Notes under the pieces: model-generated | Databases searched by the model: none | What the model saw: the letters and a program-made list of their open reading frames with translations, nothing else | What the model was told of the DNA's origin: nothing | Made by a program: the position numbers and the translations under genes | Shown here: piece by piece, positions 26,178-36,048 of the stretch | How positions within the stretch are numbered: position 1 is the stretch's first letter | How the letters are laid out: each line of letters opens with the position of its first letter | Origin: Nocardia sp. NBC_01327 | GTDB taxonomy: Bacteria; Actinomycetota; Actinomycetes; Mycobacteriales; Mycobacteriaceae | DNA length: 64,000 nucleotides | NCBI RefSeq assembly: GCF_035958815.1 | Contig: NZ_CP108383.1 | Coordinates: forward strand, 8,432,001-8,496,000 | Direction: 5' to 3'

Positions 26178-26753
26178 GTGAGCGTCAGTCTGGCCAAGGG
26201 CGGAAATGTATCGCTGTCCAAGCAGGCCCCGAACTTGACCAAGGTCGCCGTATGCCTCGGTTGGGACGTCCGGACCACCACGGGTGCGGACTACGACCTG
26301 GATGCGAGCGCCATGGCCACGGGGCCGAATCAGCGGGTGCTGTCGGATGCGCACTTCGTGTTCTACAACAACCTGCGTTCGCCGGAAGGCACCATCGAGC
26401 ACACCGGTGACAACCTCACCGGCGCCGGCGACGGTGATGACGAGGTGATCAATGTCGACCTGGCAGCCATGCCCCCGACGATCACCAATATCTTCTTCCC
26501 GGTATCGATTCACGAGGCAGACATCCGCCGCCAGTCCTTCGGACAGGTGCGCAATGCCTACATTCGCGTGGTGGACGCGGTCACCAGCGCCGAGCTGGCC
26601 CGCTTCGACCTCACCGAGGACGCCTCCACCGAAACCGCCATGGTCTTCGGCGAGCTCTACCGCAACGGCGCCGAATGGAAATTCCGCGCCATCGGCCAGG
26701 GCTACGCCTCCGGCCTCGCCGGCATCGCCCGCGACTACGGCGTCAACGTGTAG
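26178..26753 (+). CDS. TerD-family (tellurium resistance/calcium-binding) protein
   Basis: 191 residues from a GTG with a GGAAGGAGAG ribosome site. The TerD signature is complete: VSLAKGGNVSLSK at the N-terminus, CLGWDVRTTTGADYDLDASA with the acidic Ca-binding loop, FYNNLRSPEGTIEHTGDN, DLAAMPPTITNIFFPVSIHEA and the C-terminal FGELYRNGAEWKFRAIGQGY. These cytoplasmic proteins bind Ca2+ and occur in stress/ter operons. Here it is single, with no TerB, TerC or kinase neighbour, as often in actinobacteria. Role in tellurite resistance not implied. Confidence 0.92.
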   Translation: MSVSLAKGGNVSLSKQAPNLTKVAVCLGWDVRTTTGADYDLDASAMATGPNQRVLSDAHFVFYNNLRSPEGTIEHTGDNLTGAGDGDDEVINVDLAAMPPTITNIFFPVSIHEADIRRQSFGQVRNAYIRVVDAVTSAELARFDLTEDASTETAMVFGELYRNGAEWKFRAIGQGYASGLAGIARDYGVNV

Positions 26754-26768
26754 GACGCAATCACCTCA

Positions 26769-26835
26769 TGTCCTGATGTCCTCAGTTTAGAGACACTCCG
26801 TAGAAATGTGTCCTAAGATTGAAGACATCAGGACA
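26769..26835. promoter_or_regulatory. TGTCCT repeat cluster and 12-bp inverted repeat before a Fic gene
   Basis: TGTCCTGATGTC (26769-26780) and its exact reverse complement GACATCAGGACA (26824-26835), 43 nt apart. TGTCCT occurs at 26769, 26777 and 26809, and inverted at 26830. A TAAGAT at 26814-26819 could be the -10 element, embraced by the repeats, and the ribosome site follows at once. It looks like an operator, possibly for the Fic protein's own C-terminal winged helix. Confidence 0.55.
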
Positions 26836-26846
26836 GGAGGACGCGC

Positions 26847-27986
26847 GTGCTCTACTCCACGCCCGAGCTCGACGACACCGACACCGCGGTGCTGGCCGGC
26901 ATCTACCGCCGCCGCGATGCCATCGCGTCCGAAATGCGCGTCCCCAAGCGCTGGCCGGGTCTGTTGCGACGCAATCTCATGGCCAGAGCCATTCGAGGGT
27001 CGAACAGCATCGAGGGCTATGTGGTCGAGACCGACGATGCCGCCGCGGCCGTGGACTACGAAGAGGCGCTCACCGCCGATGAACGGACCTTTGCCGAGAT
27101 TCGAGGCTATCGGCAGGCCCTCGGCTACGTCCTGACGATGGCCCAGGACGCCGCAACGATCGACGAATCAACGCTCAAGGCACTGCATTTCATGATGCTC
27201 GGGCACGAGTTGACCAAGAACCCCGGTCAGTACCGCACCGGTCCGATCTATGTGCGCGACGACCACAGCGGCGACACCGTGTACGAGGGTCCGGGGTCGG
27301 CCATGATTCCGGCATTGATGGCGGAACTCGTGGCAGCGCTGGCCTCGGATGCCGATCCCATTGTCGCCGGGGCGATGGCACATCTGAATCTGGTCATGAT
27401 TCATCCGTTCCGCGACGGCAACGGTCGAATGGCTCGCGCCCTGCAGACGCTCACGGTATCGCGCGGAGGTCTTGCGGAGCCGACCTTCTGCAGCATCGAA
27501 GAGTGGCTCGGAGTGAACACCGACGACTATTACCGGGTGCTGGCCCGCACCGGCGCGGGCACCTGGAGCCCGCGCCGGGATGCGCGGCTGTGGATGAAGT
27601 TCAACCTGCGGGCTCACGACATCCAGGCCCAAACCGTCGAGGGACGCCTGCGCCGCACGGCGCAGGCCTGGTCACGCCTGGATGATCTGGTTGCGGCACA
27701 GCGACTTCCGGACCGGGCCACCGATATCCTCTACGACGCCCTCATCGGATTCCGGATCCGGCGGCACGGCTATCTGACCCGCGCCGGCATCGACGAACGG
27801 ACAGCGTCCCGAGACCTCAAGGCGCTCACCGATATCGGGCTACTGTCCGCGCGCGGTGAAACCCGCGCCCGGCACTACGTCGCCGGCAACCAGCTGCTCG
27901 ACCTCAAAATGCATCTGCGCGAGGACGTCCCGCGAACCATCGTCGACCCGTACCCGCGCCTGCGCGCGGAACTCTTGGAACCCTGA
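26847..27986 (+). CDS. Fic family protein with C-terminal winged helix
   Basis: 379 residues from a GTG after ACAGGAGG. The Fic core has the full active-site loop HPFRDGNGRMAR (about residues 190-201) with catalytic His and the anion-binding Gly-rich turn. SNSIEGY near residue 52 fits the (S/T)xxxE(G/N) self-inhibition motif placed N-terminally (class II). The C-terminal part (YLTRAGIDERTASRDLKALTDIGLLSARG) is a winged helix-turn-helix. Fic enzymes usually AMPylate target hydroxyls; the DNA-binding tail suggests autoregulation through the inverted repeats upstream. Stands alone; target unknown. Confidence 0.9.
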   Translation: MLYSTPELDDTDTAVLAGIYRRRDAIASEMRVPKRWPGLLRRNLMARAIRGSNSIEGYVVETDDAAAAVDYEEALTADERTFAEIRGYRQALGYVLTMAQDAATIDESTLKALHFMMLGHELTKNPGQYRTGPIYVRDDHSGDTVYEGPGSAMIPALMAELVAALASDADPIVAGAMAHLNLVMIHPFRDGNGRMARALQTLTVSRGGLAEPTFCSIEEWLGVNTDDYYRVLARTGAGTWSPRRDARLWMKFNLRAHDIQAQTVEGRLRRTAQAWSRLDDLVAAQRLPDRATDILYDALIGFRIRRHGYLTRAGIDERTASRDLKALTDIGLLSARGETRARHYVAGNQLLDLKMHLREDVPRTIVDPYPRLRAELLEP

Positions 27987-27997
27987 GTCCGGCCGAA

Positions 27998-28705
27998 TCA
28001 GTTCAGTTGGCGGATTTTGGCGGCTATGCGGTCGGTGATTACGGCTGAGGTGCGGGCGTCGGCGTAGGCGCAGCTGGAGACTTCGATGATGGCGTTGCCC
28101 TGGGTGCGCATGGTGTCGGAGCAGACCCAGGTGCTGCCGCTGGAGGAGACGGTCCAGTCGGCGGAGACGGCGGTGGGGTCGCTGTTGTGGGTTACGGCGT
28201 TGACGTGCAGGACGCTGGCTTTGTCCTTGGTGGCGTCTTTGGGGGTGTTGGTGACGTCCTGGTCTTTGCACTGGGCGAGCACGCCCTGGTACTGGTGCAC
28301 GAGGGATTCGGCGACGAGGAAGTTCTTGAAGGTGGCCACCGTCTCGTAGATGGCGTGCTGATAGTTGTCGCCCGCCTCCTGCAGCGAACGCAGGCGGAAG
28401 CCGTTCCACTTGTCGCCGTAGGTGTCCGAATCGGCGGTGTACATCATGGGTGCGCACTGGGTCGGCGCATAGGTGAAGTTCGGGGCGGTCGGCACCGTGT
28501 TCTCGAACTTCTGGGTGAGGGTGGTGGAGGCGACGATCTTGCCGACCTCATCGGTGGTCAGCAGTACATCGGAGATCTTGTCGGGTGTCAGCCGCGGCAT
28601 CTTGGCCACCACCGGATCCGGCGCGGGCACACCGCTGACCACTCGGCCACAGCCCGCGACCGCGAAAAGCACGGTCAAGCATATGGCGACAGTTCGCCCC
28701 CGCAT
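27998..28705 (-). CDS. sensor-domain lipoprotein (PknH C-terminal-like)
   Basis: 235 residues; ATG at 28703-28705 with GAGGAGG upstream. Signal peptide with lipobox AVAGC (Cys near residue 19). The mature part (LLTTDEVGKIV ... CAPMMYTADSDTYGD ... VAESLVHQYQGVLAQCKDQ ... STWVCSDTMRTQGNAIIEVSSC) has the paired cysteines and pattern of the PknH extracellular sensor domain found in many mycobacterial and nocardial lipoproteins. It sits on the outer membrane face and may bind a ligand. It lies 12 bp from the convergent Fic gene. Function unknown. Confidence 0.8.
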   Translation of the reverse strand: MRGRTVAICLTVLFAVAGCGRVVSGVPAPDPVVAKMPRLTPDKISDVLLTTDEVGKIVASTTLTQKFENTVPTAPNFTYAPTQCAPMMYTADSDTYGDKWNGFRLRSLQEAGDNYQHAIYETVATFKNFLVAESLVHQYQGVLAQCKDQDVTNTPKDATKDKASVLHVNAVTHNSDPTAVSADWTVSSSGSTWVCSDTMRTQGNAIIEVSSCAYADARTSAVITDRIAAKIRQLN

Positions 28706-28813
28706 TGGCCCTCCTCTGAACCCGAAACAGCAGAAGCATAACGGGCAGAGGCGGGGTACCGCCCGGCGTCGGTGCTGCGATCGGGTCACGACCACCGTGC
28801 CGGGACCCCTCGG

Positions 28814-29833
28814 TCAGTCGCCGGGCCAGTACCGCAGCCACTCCCCCGGCGCGAGCGCGCGACGTTCACCACGCTCGGATTCGGCGGTGTCCTCGGCGGT
28901 CCGGATGGCGGCGGCGAAGGCGAGGGTGGCTTTGCGCAGGCGCTCCTCGGCACTGTCGGCGCCGCCGAGGTGGATCACCCGCAGGTCCTGCGGGATCAGT
29001 TCATCGGGCAGTCCGGCCTTGGCGCTGCGCGAGCGCACCTTCTCGGCCAGGGCCAGGGCGGGCTGTGCCATGGCAATGCCGTCCAGGCAGGAGGGGCGGG
29101 ACTTCTCGGCGGTCTTGCGCTCCTCCCAGGCGGCTTCCTGGGCGGCGATCTTGTCGGCGAGCGCGGCGGCGGGGTCGATGCCGTTGTCGATCAGGTGCGG
29201 GCTGCGGTGGGTCAGCTTGGCGACCAGGGCGGCGGCCACCTCGGCGACGGTGAATTCGCCTGCGGCCTCGGCGATTCGGGAGTGGAAGAGCACCTGCAGC
29301 AGGAGATCGCCGAGCTCCTCCCGAATGGTTTCGGCATCACCGGCCTGGATGGCGTCGAGCAGCTCGTAGGTCTCCTCGAGCAGATACGGGCGCAGCGAAT
29401 CATGCGTCTGGGTGACCTCCCAGCCGCCGAAATTCCACAGCCGATCCATGACATCGACGGCCTCACCCAGCGCCTCGGTCATGCGCGCGGTATCGGCCGC
29501 CACATCGCGCCCGGTACCGCCCGCCGCCTCGGTCGTGTGCGCGGTATCGACCACCACATCGCGCCCGGCACTGCCGGCCGCCTCGGTCATGCGCGCGGTA
29601 TCGGCCGCCACATCACGCCCGGTACCGCCCGCCACCTCGGCCGAGCGCGCAGTGGTACCCGCCGCCTCGGTCGAGCTTGCTGTATTACCCACCACTTCGG
29701 CCGAGCGCCCGGTGTCGGCGATGGCATTCCGCTCGCCCGCGGCCGGAGCTACGCCGCGCCCCGGATCTGCCACGCCATGGACCCCGGTCCCGCCCGAGGC
29801 CGGGCCGTGCGCGCTGATGTGGGGCCCGCTCAT
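28814..29833 (-). CDS. mazG: MazG nucleoside triphosphate pyrophosphohydrolase with repeat-rich N-terminus
   Basis: 339 residues. The MazG domain starts near residue 122: [22 protein letters not shown], then [12 protein letters not shown] and [16 protein letters not shown], which give the ExxE...ExxD Mg-binding helices. It hydrolyses (d)NTPs to monophosphates and PPi, cleaning damaged nucleotides. The start ATG overlaps the mfd stop as ATGA, as expected for the mfd-mazG pair of actinobacteria (Rv1020-Rv1021). The first 120 residues are unusual: low complexity, with three near-identical 18-residue units, where M. tuberculosis has a non-repetitive region. The catalytic part looks intact. Confidence 0.9.
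   Translation of the reverse strand: MSGPHISAHGPASGGTGVHGVADPGRGVAPAAGERNAIADTGRSAEVVGNTASSTEAAGTTARSAEVAGGTGRDVAADTARMTEAAGSAGRDVVVDTAHTTEAAGGTGRDVAADTARMTEALGEAVDVMDRLWNFGGWEVTQTHDSLRPYLLEETYELLDAIQAGDAETIREELGDLLLQVLFHSRIAEAAGEFTVAEVAAALVAKLTHRSPHLIDNGIDPAAALADKIAAQEAAWEERKTAEKSRPSCLDGIAMAQPALALAEKVRSRSAKAGLPDELIPQDLRVIHLGGADSAEERLRKATLAFAAAIRTAEDTAESERGERRALAPGEWLRYWPGD
29468..29629 (-). repeat. three in-frame 54-bp tandem repeats in mazG
   Basis: Residues 69-86, 87-104 and 105-122 of MazG are G(G/S)(T/A)GRDVxxDTAxxTEA units; units 1 and 3 differ only in the last residue. Shorter degenerate units ([20 protein letters not shown]) precede them. The copy number is likely to vary between strains. 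Confidence 0.8.
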
Positions 29834-32800
29834 CGGGCGGCGGCCGCCTGTGGTGCGGGCCGCACATCCACTGCGCCGGGGGCTTTTCCGTCGAGGGCCA
29901 GGAGTAGATCGGCGACGAACTGCAGCACTTCGATATCGCGCACGCGGGCCGCGCCGACGCTGTCTTCGACGCGCGGTAGCGGCAGCTGCACGATGCCGGT
30001 GGCGGGGCGGTAGGTGGCGTTCGGGTACAGACGCTTGAGGCGCAACTGCTTCGAATCGGGCAGTTGCAGCGGCGCCACCTTGAGTGTGGTTCCGGTGACC
30101 GCGATTTCGGCGATCTTGTACTCGCGCGCCAGCAGGCGCAGCTTGGCGACCGATACCAGGCGCAGCACCTCCACCGGCAGCGGGCCGTACCGGTCGACCA
30201 GCTCCTCGACCACCGCGGCCAGACCCGAATCATCCTGGGCGGCAGCCAGTTTGCGGTAACCCTCCAGCCGGAGTCGATCGGAGGCGATGTAGTCCGGCGG
30301 AATGTGCGCGTCCACCGGGAGATCGATGCGGACCTCGCGCACCTCCTCGTCCACGGTGATGGGCCGGCCGTCCGCGGCGGCGCGGTACGCCTCCACCGCC
30401 TCGCCGACCAGACGCACGTACAGATCGAACCCGACGCCCGCGACATGCCCGGACTGCTCCGCGCCGAGCACATTGCCCGCACCGCGAATCTCCAGGTCCT
30501 TCATGGCCACCGCCATACCCGCACCCAGATCCGAGTTCTGCGAAATGGTGGCCAGGCGGTCGTAGGCCGTCTCGGTGAGCGGCTTCTCCGGCGGGTACAG
30601 GAAGTAGGCGTACCCGCGCTCGCGACTGCGGCCGACCCGGCCACGCAGCTGGTGCAGCTGCGAAAGACCCAGGGCGTCAGCACGTTCCACGATCAGCGTA
30701 TTGGCATTGGAGATATCGAGGCCGGTTTCGATAATGGTGGTGGAAACCAGCACATCGTATTCGCGCTCCCAGAAGCCCTGCACGGTCTTCTCGAGCACAT
30801 CCTCGTTCATCTGGCCGTGTGCGATGGCGACCCGCGCCTCCGGCACCAGATCGCGAATCCGCTTGGCGGACTTCTCGATCGAGGACACCCGGTTGTGCAC
30901 GTAGAACACCTGGCCGTCGCGCAGCAGCTCCCGGCGGATGGCGGCGGCGACCTGCTTGTCGTTGTACGAACCGACATAGGTGAGCACCGGATGCCGCTCC
31001 TCCGGCGGGGTGAGAATGGTCGACATCTCACGAATGCCGGCCAGGCTCATCTCCAGGGTGCGCGGAATCGGGGTGGCGGACATGGTGAGCATGTCCACGT
31101 GCGTGCGCAGCGCCTTGATGTGCTCCTTGTGCTCGACGCCGAACCGCTGCTCCTCGTCGATAATGGTGAGGCCCAGGTCTTTCCAGCGAATGCCGGTCTG
31201 CAGCAGGCGGTGCGTGCCGATGACGATATCCACCTCGCCGGTGGTCATGCCCTCCATGGTTTCCCGCGATTCGCCCGGATCGGTGAAGCGGGACAGACCC
31301 TTCACGGTGACCGGGAAGCCGGCGAGCCGCTCGGTGAAGGTCTGCAGATGCTGTTGTGCCAGTAGCGTTGTCGGCACCAGCACCGCGACCTGCTTACCGT
31401 CCTGCACCGCCTTGAACGCGGCGCGCACCGCGATCTCGGTCTTGCCGTAGCCGACATCACCGCAGATGACGCGGTCCATCGGGACCGCCTTCTCCATATC
31501 GGACTTCACCTCGGCAATGGCGGTGAGCTGATCGATGGTCTCGGTGAAGGCGAAGGCGTCCTCCATCTCCACCTGCCACGGTGTGTCCGGGCCGAAGGCG
31601 TGACCGGGCGCGGCCTGCCGGGCGGCATAGAGCTGCACCAGCTCGGTGGCGATCTCGCGAACTGCCTTGCGCGCCTTGCGTTTGGTGTTCTGCCAGTCGG
31701 AACCGCCGAGCTTGGACAGGCTCGGCAGCTCGCCGCCCACATACCGGGAGAGCTGATCGAGCGAATCCATGGGCACGAAGAGGCGGTCGCCGGGCTGCCC
31801 GCGCTTACTGGGCGCGTATTCGATGACCAGGTACTCGCGCCGGGCGCCGCCGATGGTGCGCTCGATCATCTCCACGAACCGGCCGATGCCGTGCTGATCG
31901 TGCACGACCATGTCACCGGCGCGCAGCGCCAGCGGATCGACCTGGTTGCGGCGCCGGGCCGCCATCTTCTTGCCGTCGCCGGCGGTGACGCGGTTACCGG
32001 TGAGATCGGATTCGGCGATCACCACCAGTTTCGCGTCGTCGAAGACAATGCCGTCGTGCAGTGACCCGCAGAGCACGCCGACCAGCCCGCGCACCGGTTC
32101 GGCGCCCGGTTCCAGGGTGGCGGCGGGCACCTCGGCATCGGCGAGACGTTCCAGAATGCGTTGCGCCGTACCGTGTCCCGCGACCACGATGACCGCGCGG
32201 CCACCGGTGGTGACATGCGCGCGCAGCGACGCGAAGATGGTGGCGACCAGCTCCTCGGAACCGCGGGCCGACGGCGCGGACAGCACCGGCAGCACGATCT
32301 CGTCCGGATGGTCGGCCACCAGCGGGCTCAGCGTCCACCAGGGCAGGCCGCGCTTGCGGGCATCGGCGTGCACCACATCCAGACCTCGATAGCCCGACGC
32401 CGCGAGATCGAGCCCGTGCGCGCCCAGCGGCGCGGCCCCGCCGAAGGAGGCCGCCGTCCAGGACGCCTCCAGGAACTCCTCACCGGTGCGCACCAGATCG
32501 GCGGCACGGGTGCGGACCTTCTCCGGATCACACAGCAGCACATGCGATCCCGCGGGCAGCAGCTCGGTGAGCAGCTGCAGCGAACCCGGTTGCAAGACCG
32601 GCAGCAGGGCCTCCATACCGTCCACCGGAATGCCTTCGGCGAGCTTCGCCAGCATTTCCAGCAGTGACGCGTCGGCCGGATTCTCCTCGGCCACCTCTAC
32701 CGCCCGCGCGCGCAGCGCCGGGGTGAGCAGCAGTTCGCGGCAGGGCTGGGCCACCGCCAGTTCGATCGGCACCTCGTTGATCGAGCGCTGATCGGCGACC

Positions 32801-33444
32801 GAGAAGGCGCGCAGCTCGCTCACCTCATCGCCCCAGAACTCCACGCGCACCGGATGATCCGCGGTGGGCGGGAAGAGGTCGAGAATGCCGCCGCGCACCG
32901 CGAATTCGCCGCGCTTGCCGACCATATCGACCCGTTCGTAGGCGAATTCCACCAGCCGCTCGAGCAGTTCCTCGAACTCGAACTCGGCGCCGGCGCGCAG
33001 CACGATCGGCTCGATATCGCCGAGACCGCGCGCCATCGGCTGCATGAGCGAGCGCACCGTGGTCACCACCACCCGCAGCGGCTCCCCGTAGATCGGGTCC
33101 TCCGGATGCGCCAGCCGCCGCAGCACCTGCATGCGCTTGCCGACCGTATCCGCGCCGGGCGAGAGCCGCTCGTGCGGCAGCGTCTCCCAGGACGGGAACA
33201 GCGCGACACCCGGGCCCAGCATCTCGGTGAGTTCGGCGGCCAGATCGTCGGCCTCGCGACCGGTGGCCGTCACCACCACCAGCGGGCGCTGCCCGGCAAT
33301 GGTCGCGGCCACGAACGGGCGCACCGCCGAGGGCGCCACCAGCATGGCCGAATCCCGCCCGATCAGCTTCTCGACCTGCTGTAGAGCTGTATCGGCACCG
33401 GCCACCGCGGCCAGTCCCGCTAGAGGTGGACGTTGGCTCGACAT
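29830..33444 (-). CDS. mfd: transcription-repair coupling factor
   Basis: 1204 residues, full family length. The N-terminal UvrB-homology part ([25 protein letters not shown]) is followed by the RNA polymerase-interaction region ([15 protein letters not shown]) and the RecG-like translocase: Walker [21 protein letters not shown] near residue 665, [18 protein letters not shown] near 762, [14 protein letters not shown], and motif [18 protein letters not shown]. Mfd pushes stalled RNA polymerase off lesions and recruits UvrA. Downstream coupling to mazG is by a 4-bp overlap. Confidence 0.98.
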   Translation of the reverse strand: MSSQRPPLAGLAAVAGADTALQQVEKLIGRDSAMLVAPSAVRPFVAATIAGQRPLVVVTATGREADDLAAELTEMLGPGVALFPSWETLPHERLSPGADTVGKRMQVLRRLAHPEDPIYGEPLRVVVTTVRSLMQPMARGLGDIEPIVLRAGAEFEFEELLERLVEFAYERVDMVGKRGEFAVRGGILDLFPPTADHPVRVEFWGDEVSELRAFSVADQRSINEVPIELAVAQPCRELLLTPALRARAVEVAEENPADASLLEMLAKLAEGIPVDGMEALLPVLQPGSLQLLTELLPAGSHVLLCDPEKVRTRAADLVRTGEEFLEASWTAASFGGAAPLGAHGLDLAASGYRGLDVVHADARKRGLPWWTLSPLVADHPDEIVLPVLSAPSARGSEELVATIFASLRAHVTTGGRAVIVVAGHGTAQRILERLADAEVPAATLEPGAEPVRGLVGVLCGSLHDGIVFDDAKLVVIAESDLTGNRVTAGDGKKMAARRRNQVDPLALRAGDMVVHDQHGIGRFVEMIERTIGGARREYLVIEYAPSKRGQPGDRLFVPMDSLDQLSRYVGGELPSLSKLGGSDWQNTKRKARKAVREIATELVQLYAARQAAPGHAFGPDTPWQVEMEDAFAFTETIDQLTAIAEVKSDMEKAVPMDRVICGDVGYGKTEIAVRAAFKAVQDGKQVAVLVPTTLLAQQHLQTFTERLAGFPVTVKGLSRFTDPGESRETMEGMTTGEVDIVIGTHRLLQTGIRWKDLGLTIIDEEQRFGVEHKEHIKALRTHVDMLTMSATPIPRTLEMSLAGIREMSTILTPPEERHPVLTYVGSYNDKQVAAAIRRELLRDGQVFYVHNRVSSIEKSAKRIRDLVPEARVAIAHGQMNEDVLEKTVQGFWEREYDVLVSTTIIETGLDISNANTLIVERADALGLSQLHQLRGRVGRSRERGYAYFLYPPEKPLTETAYDRLATISQNSDLGAGMAVAMKDLEIRGAGNVLGAEQSGHVAGVGFDLYVRLVGEAVEAYRAAADGRPITVDEEVREVRIDLPVDAHIPPDYIASDRLRLEGYRKLAAAQDDSGLAAVVEELVDRYGPLPVEVLRLVSVAKLRLLAREYKIAEIAVTGTTLKVAPLQLPDSKQLRLKRLYPNATYRPATGIVQLPLPRVEDSVGAARVRDIEVLQFVADLLLALDGKAPGAVDVRPAPQAAAAR

Positions 33445-33581
33445 GAGGCGGACTCCTGGGCGCAGATCAGCGGTTCGGACAGCTCATCGAGTCTAATGGC
33501 CCGTGCCGACAGCCCAGCGCATGGACAGCCATTCCGCCGTGATCCCGCCACGATCACCCTTCCTCGTGCTTCGATGTCCTC

Positions 33582-33986
33582 ATGTCCTTTGTGGCTGATC
33601 CGCGAGTGGATGCGTACATCGAGACCCTGCCGCCCTGGCAGCAGGCCGTCTGCCGCCAGGTGCGCGAGCTCGTGCACGAGGCGGATCCGGAGGTCACCGA
33701 AACCGTCAAACGGCGGGTGCGGCCGTACTTCGTGCTCGACGGGAACATCTGCGCACTGCTCGGCACCAAGCAGGCCGTCGACATCTTCCTCTACGACGGG
33801 GCGAGGGTTCCCGATCCCGAGGGCATCATCACCGGCGGCCACGACAACAAGACCGCCCGGATGATCGCGGTGCACGAGGGCGAAACTCTCAACGCGCCAG
33901 CGCTTCTCGCCATGTTCCGGCAGATCGTCGCCGACAATCGCGCGGGCGGCTGGCGAAAACTGCAGCGCGAGGGCTCGCAACCGTAG
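33582..33986 (+). CDS. DUF1801 family protein
   Basis: 134 residues. The family pattern is clear: VDAYIETLPPWQQAVCRQVRELVHEADPEV, then a predicted alpha/beta fold with VDIFLYDGARVPD and KTARMIAVHEGE. DUF1801/YdhG proteins are small cytoplasmic proteins of unknown role, seen in many actinobacteria. Divergent from mfd with a 137-bp gap that must hold both promoters. The ribosome site is weak. No functional hint from neighbours. Confidence 0.8.
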   Translation: MSFVADPRVDAYIETLPPWQQAVCRQVRELVHEADPEVTETVKRRVRPYFVLDGNICALLGTKQAVDIFLYDGARVPDPEGIITGGHDNKTARMIAVHEGETLNAPALLAMFRQIVADNRAGGWRKLQREGSQP

Positions 33987-34086
33987 CGACGGCACGAGTG
34001 TGCCGTGGTAACAATGTTCCCCACGGGTACGGGTTCCGGGGAGCCGATCCGTGTGCTCCGAACCGGCCCCGGGTCTAGGGGATGTT

Positions 34087-35127
34087 TTGAGCACACAGCC
34101 GCCGACCTTTTCGCCCAACGGGTATCAGCCCGCTTCCGGGCAGTCCTACGGGCAGCCGAGCTACGCCGGGCAGCAGCCTTATGCGGGACAGCAGCCGGAG
34201 GGCCAACTGGGTTACGCGCCAGCGGGTTACGGGCCCGGCCGTGGACTCCCGTATCCGCAGCAGCAACCCGCGGCGCAGCCGTCCGTCTCGCAGCAGCAGT
34301 TTCTGCGGCAGTTCGGGCAGCGGGGGCGGCAGTTTCCCCCGCCGCCGACCGGCAGGGACCGGTGGAAGTTGGTGGGGCTGGCCGTACTTGTCGTGGTGCT
34401 CGCACTGGGTGCGGTCGTCGCGATCGTGGCCGGTAGCGCCGACGGCGAGAAGAGCCGGGCGAGCCCGTCCACCACACCGGCGGCCGTCCCCCTGGCACCG
34501 CCCGTGACCACGGTCGCGCCCACGACCACCGTCGCACTCCCGGCGGGGCCGACCGCGGCCGACCTCATGCCGCTCGTGCTGGCCGACTCCGATGTGCCGT
34601 TCTCCTGGCAGGAGGCCACCGATAAGGAGACCGACGACGACGGCATCACCGACGCCGACAAGGTCTCCGGTGAAACGCCGGAATGCACTGCGGCGCTGCG
34701 GCAATACGTGACCCCCTCGGCGGAGAAGGCGCTGGCGAAGGTGAAGACCGTCTTCGCCCGCACCGGCCCGCACGGCGGCCCCTCGGTGAAGACCGTGGCG
34801 GAGGCGGATTCGCTCACGAAGGCGACCACGGACTTCGCGGCGGAGATGTCCACCTACGACAGGTGCCCGACCGTCATCTACGACGGCACCCGCATCACCT
34901 ACACCCCGATCTCCGGACTGCCCGTGGTCGGTGACGAGATCCTCGGCTACAAGGTCGTCGCGATCACGCCGGGCGGCGGGCAGGCCAAGGGGCTCGAGTA
35001 TGTCGCCCGCTCCGGCGGCAAGGCATGGACGTTCGAGTACAACGCCAATGTCAACGACTACGTCGACAGCGAGGCGAACCTGCTCTACACCAAGGCGCTG
35101 GCGAAGTGGACCGCCGGCATCAAGTAG
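34087..35127 (+). CDS. membrane-anchored protein with Gln/Pro/Tyr-rich N-terminus
   Basis: About 346 residues from a TTG at 34087 with AGGGG before it; the frame extends further upstream without a better start. The first ~90 residues are Gln/Pro/Gly/Tyr-rich (SYAGQQPYAGQQPEG), then come a basic stretch, one membrane segment (LVGLAVLVVVLALGAVVAIVAG) and a Thr/Pro-rich linker. An exported domain of about 200 residues follows, with two Cys (ETPECTAAL, STYDRCPTV) that may form a disulfide. Topology suggests a cytoplasmic disordered tail and a wall-facing domain. The family is not recognised. A strong terminator follows. Confidence 0.7.
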   Translation: MSTQPPTFSPNGYQPASGQSYGQPSYAGQQPYAGQQPEGQLGYAPAGYGPGRGLPYPQQQPAAQPSVSQQQFLRQFGQRGRQFPPPPTGRDRWKLVGLAVLVVVLALGAVVAIVAGSADGEKSRASPSTTPAAVPLAPPVTTVAPTTTVALPAGPTAADLMPLVLADSDVPFSWQEATDKETDDDGITDADKVSGETPECTAALRQYVTPSAEKALAKVKTVFARTGPHGGPSVKTVAEADSLTKATTDFAAEMSTYDRCPTVIYDGTRITYTPISGLPVVGDEILGYKVVAITPGGGQAKGLEYVARSGGKAWTFEYNANVNDYVDSEANLLYTKALAKWTAGIK

Positions 35128-35145
35128 CCGAAATCGACTGCGGCC

Positions 35146-35176
35146 CCGTCATCCCGGCATGCTTTCGGGATGACGG
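35146..35176. terminator. bidirectional hairpin terminator
   Basis: Perfect 10-bp stem CCGTCATCCC / GGGATGACGG with an 11-nt loop between convergent genes. No U-tract, as usual in high-GC actinobacteria. Confidence 0.75.
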
Positions 35177-35185
35177 AGAACTCCG

Positions 35186-35830
35186 TCAGACGTAGCGGCG
35201 CAGGCGGCGAGCCGCGAATTCGCGGAAGTACGCGACCTTTTCGTCCGGAACGATGGACGGAAGCAGGAAGTACCAGGCGCGTTCCATGCGGGTGGCCATC
35301 TGGTCGATGGACTCGGTGCTGACCGCGACCATATGGACGCCGGTCGTCATCTCCTGCAGCAGTAGGCCGATGGTCTCCGGATCCAGTTCCGGCTCCAGAT
35401 CGCCCTGTGCGATGGCACGTTCGGCGAGCAGACGATGCGTCTCGCCCCACGTCTTGGCGATATTGTCGCCGCCCGCACCGCGATAGTCGCCGATCTGGTG
35501 GGTGAGCTTCAGCATCGCACCGACCATGGCGTCGTTCATGGTCAGATCGGCCACCACATAGGTGATTCCGATGCACGCCTCCAGCGCAGGCACCCGCGGA
35601 TCGAAGAATCCCTGGCAGGCGCTGATCAGTCGCTCGTTGCCCTGATCGACCACCGCGCGCGCCAGCTCTTCCTTCGAGCCGAAGTGAAAGTACAAGGCGC
35701 CCTTGGTTACATTCGACTGCGCGATGATCTCGCTCAGGCTCGCGTTCGCATAGCCAAGTCGCAGAAAGACATCGGCAGCGCCCGCGAGCACGGAATCGCG
35801 AGTGATCTCCGCACGCGCTTGCCTAGCCAT
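35186..35830 (-). CDS. TetR-family regulator, ArpA/ScbR-like (gamma-butyrolactone receptor type)
   Basis: 214 residues. The N-terminal domain ARQARAEITRDSVLAGAADVFLRLGYANASLSEIIAQ followed by VTKGALYFHFGSKEELA closely resembles the ArpA/ScbR family of autoregulator receptors, which bind gamma-butyrolactones and control secondary metabolism. The C-terminal ligand domain (YVVADLTMNDAMVGAMLKLTHQIGD ... LLLQEMTTGVHMVA) also fits. No butyrolactone synthase (AfsA) is in the window. It stands alone, convergent with the Gln-rich membrane protein. Two 16-bp direct repeats lie 33 bp upstream and may be its operator. The ligand is an inference from similarity. Confidence 0.75.
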   Translation of the reverse strand: MARQARAEITRDSVLAGAADVFLRLGYANASLSEIIAQSNVTKGALYFHFGSKEELARAVVDQGNERLISACQGFFDPRVPALEACIGITYVVADLTMNDAMVGAMLKLTHQIGDYRGAGGDNIAKTWGETHRLLAERAIAQGDLEPELDPETIGLLLQEMTTGVHMVAVSTESIDQMATRMERAWYFLLPSIVPDEKVAYFREFAARRLRRYV

Positions 35831-35862
35831 CAGATCCGCCTGTCATCAAACCAGCCATTCCT

Positions 35863-35897
35863 GAAGTAGACCGACATCCCGAAGTTGACCGACATCA
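35863..35897. promoter_or_regulatory. 16-bp direct repeats upstream of the ArpA-like gene
   Basis: GAAGTAGACCGACATC (35863-35878) and GAAGTTGACCGACATC (35882-35897): 15 of 16 identical, 19 bp apart, in the promoter region of the TetR gene at 35186-35830. Likely regulator-binding sites; not a clear palindrome. Confidence 0.5.
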
Positions 35898-36048
35898 CAG
35901 TTCGAACACCACTCGAAGGATGGGTGAACCGTACCACCCGGCTGCCGGATGCCAGTCGATTCGAGCATTCAACCCGTCCTCCTTCGCAATTCGCTAGTTA
36001 ACTGTCCAGTTCCACCCCTATACGACCAATATTTCAGACCGTAAGGTC

